Part shown: piece by piece, positions 34,072 through 36,300 of the stretch
How the letters are laid out: each line of letters begins with the position of its first letter
Numbering within the stretch: position 1 is the stretch's first letter
Source: M3 sp045133615
GTDB taxonomy: Bacteria > Bacteroidota > Bacteroidia > Bacteroidales > Muribaculaceae
Direction: 5' to 3'
NCBI GenBank assembly: GCA_045133615.1
Contig: JBGUUQ010000020.1
Coordinates: 1-36,300 of the forward strand
DNA length: 36,300 nt
Position numbers and translations under genes: made by a program
Notes under the pieces: generated by a model
What the model was told of the DNA's origin: nothing
What the model saw: only the letters and a program-made list of their open reading frames with translations
The model's database searches: none

Positions 34072-34206
34072 TTTTTGTGGTTAGTTATTTTGTTAGAAAT
34101 TAATCATTTAAATTCTTCATATAGGAACATACTGCCTATAGACTCCCCTGATTTGGCTGTTTTTCCAATAAAAAAGGACGTGGGAGTCTGTATTTTCGCT
34201 CATCTT
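34072..34206 (-). other. Leader between the structured RNA and the surface operon
   Basis: This 135-base stretch holds a six-U run (minus strand, 34170-34175), an inverted repeat AGACTCCC (34182-34189)/GGGGAGTCT (34140-34148), and a small ATAGG/CCTAT hairpin close to the operon start. No TAnnTTTG box was seen, which suggests that the operon is read from further upstream. Confidence 0.45.
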
Positions 34207-34408
34207 GGACTCCGGCACTTCGCATTGCCCACCTATCAAGATAAGCAACTCAGTCAGCCCACGCCAAGATGTGTATACATGACACCACGTCAATATATTC
34301 CCATCTAAATGAGAATCATCGACTCGATGTATATAAAAACATCTACATGGACGCTTATGTTGCTGTTTCTTCCGATAGGTTTCAAAAAGTTGCGAAGTTT
34401 CTGAGTCC
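34207..34408 (-). ncRNA. Rod-shaped structured RNA (6S-like architecture or long leader), unassigned
   Basis: Eight nested helices were found by eye. P1 34403-34408/34207-34212, P2 34391-34398/34217-34224, P3 34374-34380/34231-34237, P4 34359-34364/34244-34249, P5 34339-34344/34267-34272, P6 34327-34333/34274-34280, P7 34318-34323/34289-34294, P8 34309-34316/34297-34304. A UUAG loop caps P8. P7 and P8 each need one G-U pair that exists only in minus-strand RNA, which sets the strand. The largest internal loop (14 and 17 bases) lies between P4 and P5. A TAnnTTTG box at 34482-34489 and a six-U run at 34170-34175 suggest a transcript of about 305 bases. The shape resembles 6S RNA; a leader of the downstream operon is the alternative. 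A 107-codon frame across it looks like a by-product. Confidence 0.65.
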
Positions 34409-34481
34409 GGAAAGAATCGCTTAATAAACGCCTTTTTCAAAAAATATCAACCCACAGCCCCTCCGGGCCTCTGAGTCAATG

Positions 34482-34489
34482 CAAATATA
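34482..34489 (-). promoter_or_regulatory. -7 box for the structured RNA / surface operon
   Basis: On the minus strand TATATTTG fits TAnnTTTG exactly. A start near 34475 would place the rod about 67 bases into the transcript. No -33 TTTG is seen at the usual distance. Confidence 0.5.
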
Positions 34490-34526
34490 CAAATATTTTT
34501 TATCCCATACCCGTTTTCCGTTATTT

Positions 34527-35774
34527 TTATTCCTCCTTTATTGAAAACCCGATTTCATCAACAGCTTTTCGAATCGCTTCGCGACTCGCACTCCCTACGA
34601 TAGTGGCAAGTCCGGTCGACAGCTCCACTGTTACCGACTCCACACCATCCACTGCTGCAATTGCCTTCTCCACATTTTTCCGGCAATGGTTGCAAGACAT
34701 TCCCATCACTGTCACATTAAGTGCATGCACATGCTCCGTTTGCTTCTCCTCATGACCATGATGACAGCAGCAGCCTCCCTTGTGGATATATCTACGCACC
34801 AATGCATTTATCAACAATCCTCCTAGCAATGCCGTACATGCCATGTTAAACCACGACACCCCGCAATCATGACATGCCGATATTTGTCGCAATGGCTCTA
34901 CAAACCATTCCCGAGGCAAAACATAATCGACAAACAATCCGAAAGCCATCGACCCGCCGATTATCGACACGAGATAAATCACCAACGCACGCACACCCAT
35001 CACCTTATTCACAACCAAGATAGAAGCCACATTTGCCGCAGGTCCTGCCATCAACAATACCAAAGCCGCTCCGGGCGACAACCCTTTCAGCATCAAAGCC
35101 ACGGCAATCGGAATCGAACCGGTGGCACAAATATACATAGGCACGGCAAACGCCAACACCACCAGCATGCTCAACAGCGAGTTATCCACAAACAGGGCAA
35201 AAAATTCTTGCGGGACAAACACCGTAATCAACCCGGCCACCACCAAGCCAACTACAAGCCATTTCCCTATATCCTGCATCATCTCCACAAACGCGTATTG
35301 CAAAGCCTCGCGCATTTTTTGTGCAAACGTCTTATGTTCCGACACCTCTTCTCGATTATCAGTGACCGCACTCGCCTCCCCCTCTTTCTCAAACACATTG
35401 ACCATTCTCCCCCCGAACAAAGCCGTCAGGAAAGCCGCAATCGGACGTATCACAGCGAAAGGAAGCCCCATCAACGAATATGTGGCAATCATCGAGTCCA
35501 CACCCGTCTGTGGCGTGGAAATCAGAAAAGACACCGTCGCACCTTTCGATGCACCCTCCTTGCGCAATGACATTGCCGTCGGTATCACCCCGCACGAACA
35601 CAACGGAAGCGGAACACCAATCAAAGCCGCATTGACCACCGACCGAAATGAATTTCCACCCAAATATCGACCATACACCGTCTTTGGCAGAAAAGCATGC
35701 ATAAGCCCGGCCAATAAAAATCCCAACAGCAGATACGGTGACATCTCATTCACCAATTCAAACACCTCATTCAT
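34527..35774 (-). CDS. SO_0444-type metal permease with C-terminal HMA domain
   Basis: An inner-membrane permease of 415 residues, of the DUF318/SO_0444 group annotated as Cu/Zn efflux. The first half-repeat has VPLPLCSCGVIPTA (C59, C61) after the first membrane helices, then SFLISTPQTGVDS; the second half has YICATGSIPIAVALMLKGLSPGAALVLLMAGPAAN. After the last helix comes a Cys/His-rich linker (GGCCCHHGHEE) and a heavy-metal-associated domain with GMSCNHC (C361, C364). The ATG at 35774 is preferred over a frame eight codons longer. It is divergent from a Fur-family regulator and shares its operator. The metal (zinc, copper or another) cannot be told from sequence. Confidence 0.88.
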   Translation of the reverse strand: MNEVFELVNEMSPYLLLGFLLAGLMHAFLPKTVYGRYLGGNSFRSVVNAALIGVPLPLCSCGVIPTAMSLRKEGASKGATVSFLISTPQTGVDSMIATYSLMGLPFAVIRPIAAFLTALFGGRMVNVFEKEGEASAVTDNREEVSEHKTFAQKMREALQYAFVEMMQDIGKWLVVGLVVAGLITVFVPQEFFALFVDNSLLSMLVVLAFAVPMYICATGSIPIAVALMLKGLSPGAALVLLMAGPAANVASILVVNKVMGVRALVIYLVSIIGGSMAFGLFVDYVLPREWFVEPLRQISACHDCGVSWFNMACTALLGGLLINALVRRYIHKGGCCCHHGHEEKQTEHVHALNVTVMGMSCNHCRKNVEKAIAAVDGVESVTVELSTGLATIVGSASREAIRKAVDEIGFSIKEE

Positions 35775-35795
35775 AGTTAAATCATTTTTATAGGG

Positions 35796-35824
35796 CAAAA
35801 TTAACGCATCTCACTTGCAACCAA
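35796..35824 (-). promoter_or_regulatory. Promoter of the metal permease
   Basis: On the minus strand TTG (35822-35824) and TAATTTTG (35796-35803) are 18 bases apart, close to the Bacteroidetes pattern. The -33 part lies inside the palindromic operator at 35815-35831. Confidence 0.65.
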
Positions 35825-35831
35825 GTTGCAA
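35815..35831. promoter_or_regulatory. Palindromic operator, probably for the Fur-family regulator
   Basis: TTGCAAC (35815-35821), a 3-base spacer CAA, then GTTGCAA (35825-35831): a perfect 7-3-7 inverted repeat. It covers the -33 elements of both divergent promoters. Location, symmetry and size fit a Fur/Zur/PerR-type box; binding by the neighbouring regulator is inferred. Confidence 0.7.
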
Positions 35832-35845
35832 AACACGTATATTTG
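35815..35845 (+). promoter_or_regulatory. Promoter of the Fur-family gene
   Basis: TTG (35815-35817) is followed after 20 bases by TATATTTG (35838-35845), matching the Bacteroidetes consensus. The ATG is 23 bases downstream of the box. The -33 element is part of the palindrome, so binding there would block the polymerase. Confidence 0.72.
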
Positions 35846-35868
35846 AACCATCAAAAGAGATTTCAACC

Positions 35869-36282
35869 ATGACCGACACCGAAAAAATATTTGCCGACTA
35901 TGGGATAAAGCCCACAGCCAATCGTCTTCTCATCTATCGCACAATCAGCGCTCTTAACTACGCATTCTCACTTAGCGACCTCGAAACCCGCCTCGACACA
36001 ATCGACCGTAGCAGCATATTTCGTACTCTCACCCTTTTTGAAGAACATCACCTGCTCCACAACATCGACGACGGCAGCGGACAGCGCAAATATTGTCTAT
36101 GCATAAGCCCTGATCACAACCACCACAACAATTGCCAACACGTCCACATCTACTGCCGCAAATGCGGTCGCACCTACTGCCTTAAAAACCAACACATCCC
36201 CTCCGTCACCATCCCCGACGGCTTCACCATCGAGCACACCAACTACATTATCACCGGCATCTGCTCCTCCTGCCGCAAATAG
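35869..36282 (+). CDS. Fur-family metal-responsive repressor (Fur/Zur type)
   Basis: A 137-residue dimeric metal-dependent repressor. The winged helix covers about 8-80 (KPTANRLLIYRTI, SRSSIFRTLTLFEE-like DRSSIFRTLTLFEEHHLL). The dimerisation part has HVHIYCRKCG (C96, C99) and ICSSC (C132, C135), the four-Cys structural zinc site. The His-rich stretch SPDHNHHNNCQHVHIYC likely holds a sensing metal site. Whether it senses zinc, iron or peroxide is not decidable here; its pairing with an efflux-type permease favours zinc or another transition metal. The ATG at 35869 is chosen over a frame 18 codons longer that would start inside the operator. Autoregulation is likely. Confidence 0.9.
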   Translation: MTDTEKIFADYGIKPTANRLLIYRTISALNYAFSLSDLETRLDTIDRSSIFRTLTLFEEHHLLHNIDDGSGQRKYCLCISPDHNHHNNCQHVHIYCRKCGRTYCLKNQHIPSVTIPDGFTIEHTNYIITGICSSCRK

Positions 36283-36300
36283 CCTCCCCATTCACTCATC

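Noticed and set aside
34117..34440. A 107-codon minus-strand open frame in the permease-surface operon gap.
   Set aside because: It covers the eight-helix rod almost exactly, shows no recognisable domain and has odd composition. Structured RNA explains the sequence better; it is kept only as a weak alternative.
34072..34489. tmRNA, RNase P RNA or SRP RNA in the long gap.
   Set aside because: The conserved cores I know for these RNAs (tag frame with tRNA-like ends, the GAGGAAAGTCC block, the SRP GNAR loop) were not found.
34869..35793. Long plus-strand frames (233 and 223 codons) antisense to the metal permease.
   Set aside because: The permease motifs on the minus strand are unambiguous; the antisense products are low-complexity His/Arg- or Ser/Asn-rich shadows.

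Overview
The window looks like a chromosome segment from a Bacteroidota (order Bacteroidales) gut-type bacterium; family Muribaculaceae is my best guess, but the window alone does not prove it. Evidence for the order: many start regions carry the Bacteroidetes -7 box TAnnTTTG, several with a TTTG/TTG -33 element 18-20 bp upstream. RNase HI has an N-terminal viroplasmin domain, and there are DUF3467, DUF3943, NigD-like and LptE-like proteins, lipoproteins with acidic residues after the lipid cysteine, and a surface-protein cluster with FN3-like and sorting-domain-like ends. No tRNA, rRNA, IS element, prophage or CRISPR array was seen.

Layout. 1-575 is the 3' end of GAPDH, followed by a terminator and a palindrome-rich gap. 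813-3792 (minus) is an apparent operon ribE-aroK-alanine dehydrogenase-like-rnhA from a near-ideal promoter. 4008-5051 (plus) is a secreted EEP nuclease/phosphatase whose stop codon overlaps that of a convergent TGS-domain nucleoside kinase. 6898-10660 (minus) is a tight envelope operon: acyltransferase, sigma-54 activator, LptE-like lipoprotein, TPR protein, SecG. 10853-13126 holds a secreted PHP phosphoesterase and a convergent AraC regulator. 13328-17324 (plus) holds a flippase-like membrane protein, a small membrane protein, PfkA and a secreted transglutaminase-like protein. 17427-22839 (plus) runs tcdA-lolD-lipoprotein-DUF3467-cysS, then a RecD-like helicase behind a repeat-type hairpin. 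22971-26714 (minus) holds a GH36 alpha-galactosidase and a DUF3943 protein. 26887-30776 holds a U32 peptidase-like protein and convergent MutS. 30926-34071 (minus) is a visibly AT-richer cluster of three secreted or surface proteins. 34527-36282 is a divergent pair, metal permease with a C-terminal HMA domain and a Fur-family regulator, sharing a palindromic operator.

The most interesting element is the 455-base gap at 34072-34526. On the minus strand eight nested helices (about 54 bp in all) fold 34207-34408 into one long rod with a UUAG loop and a large central bubble. Two G-U pairs are possible only in minus-strand RNA. A TAnnTTTG box lies upstream and a six-U run downstream. It is either a stand-alone structured RNA (the shape recalls 6S RNA) or a long structured leader of the three-gene surface-protein operon. 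Other points of note are the Fur-type operator lying inside two divergent promoters, long palindromes in all three roomy convergent intergenic regions, and a dispersed-repeat-like hairpin directly before the helicase start codon.
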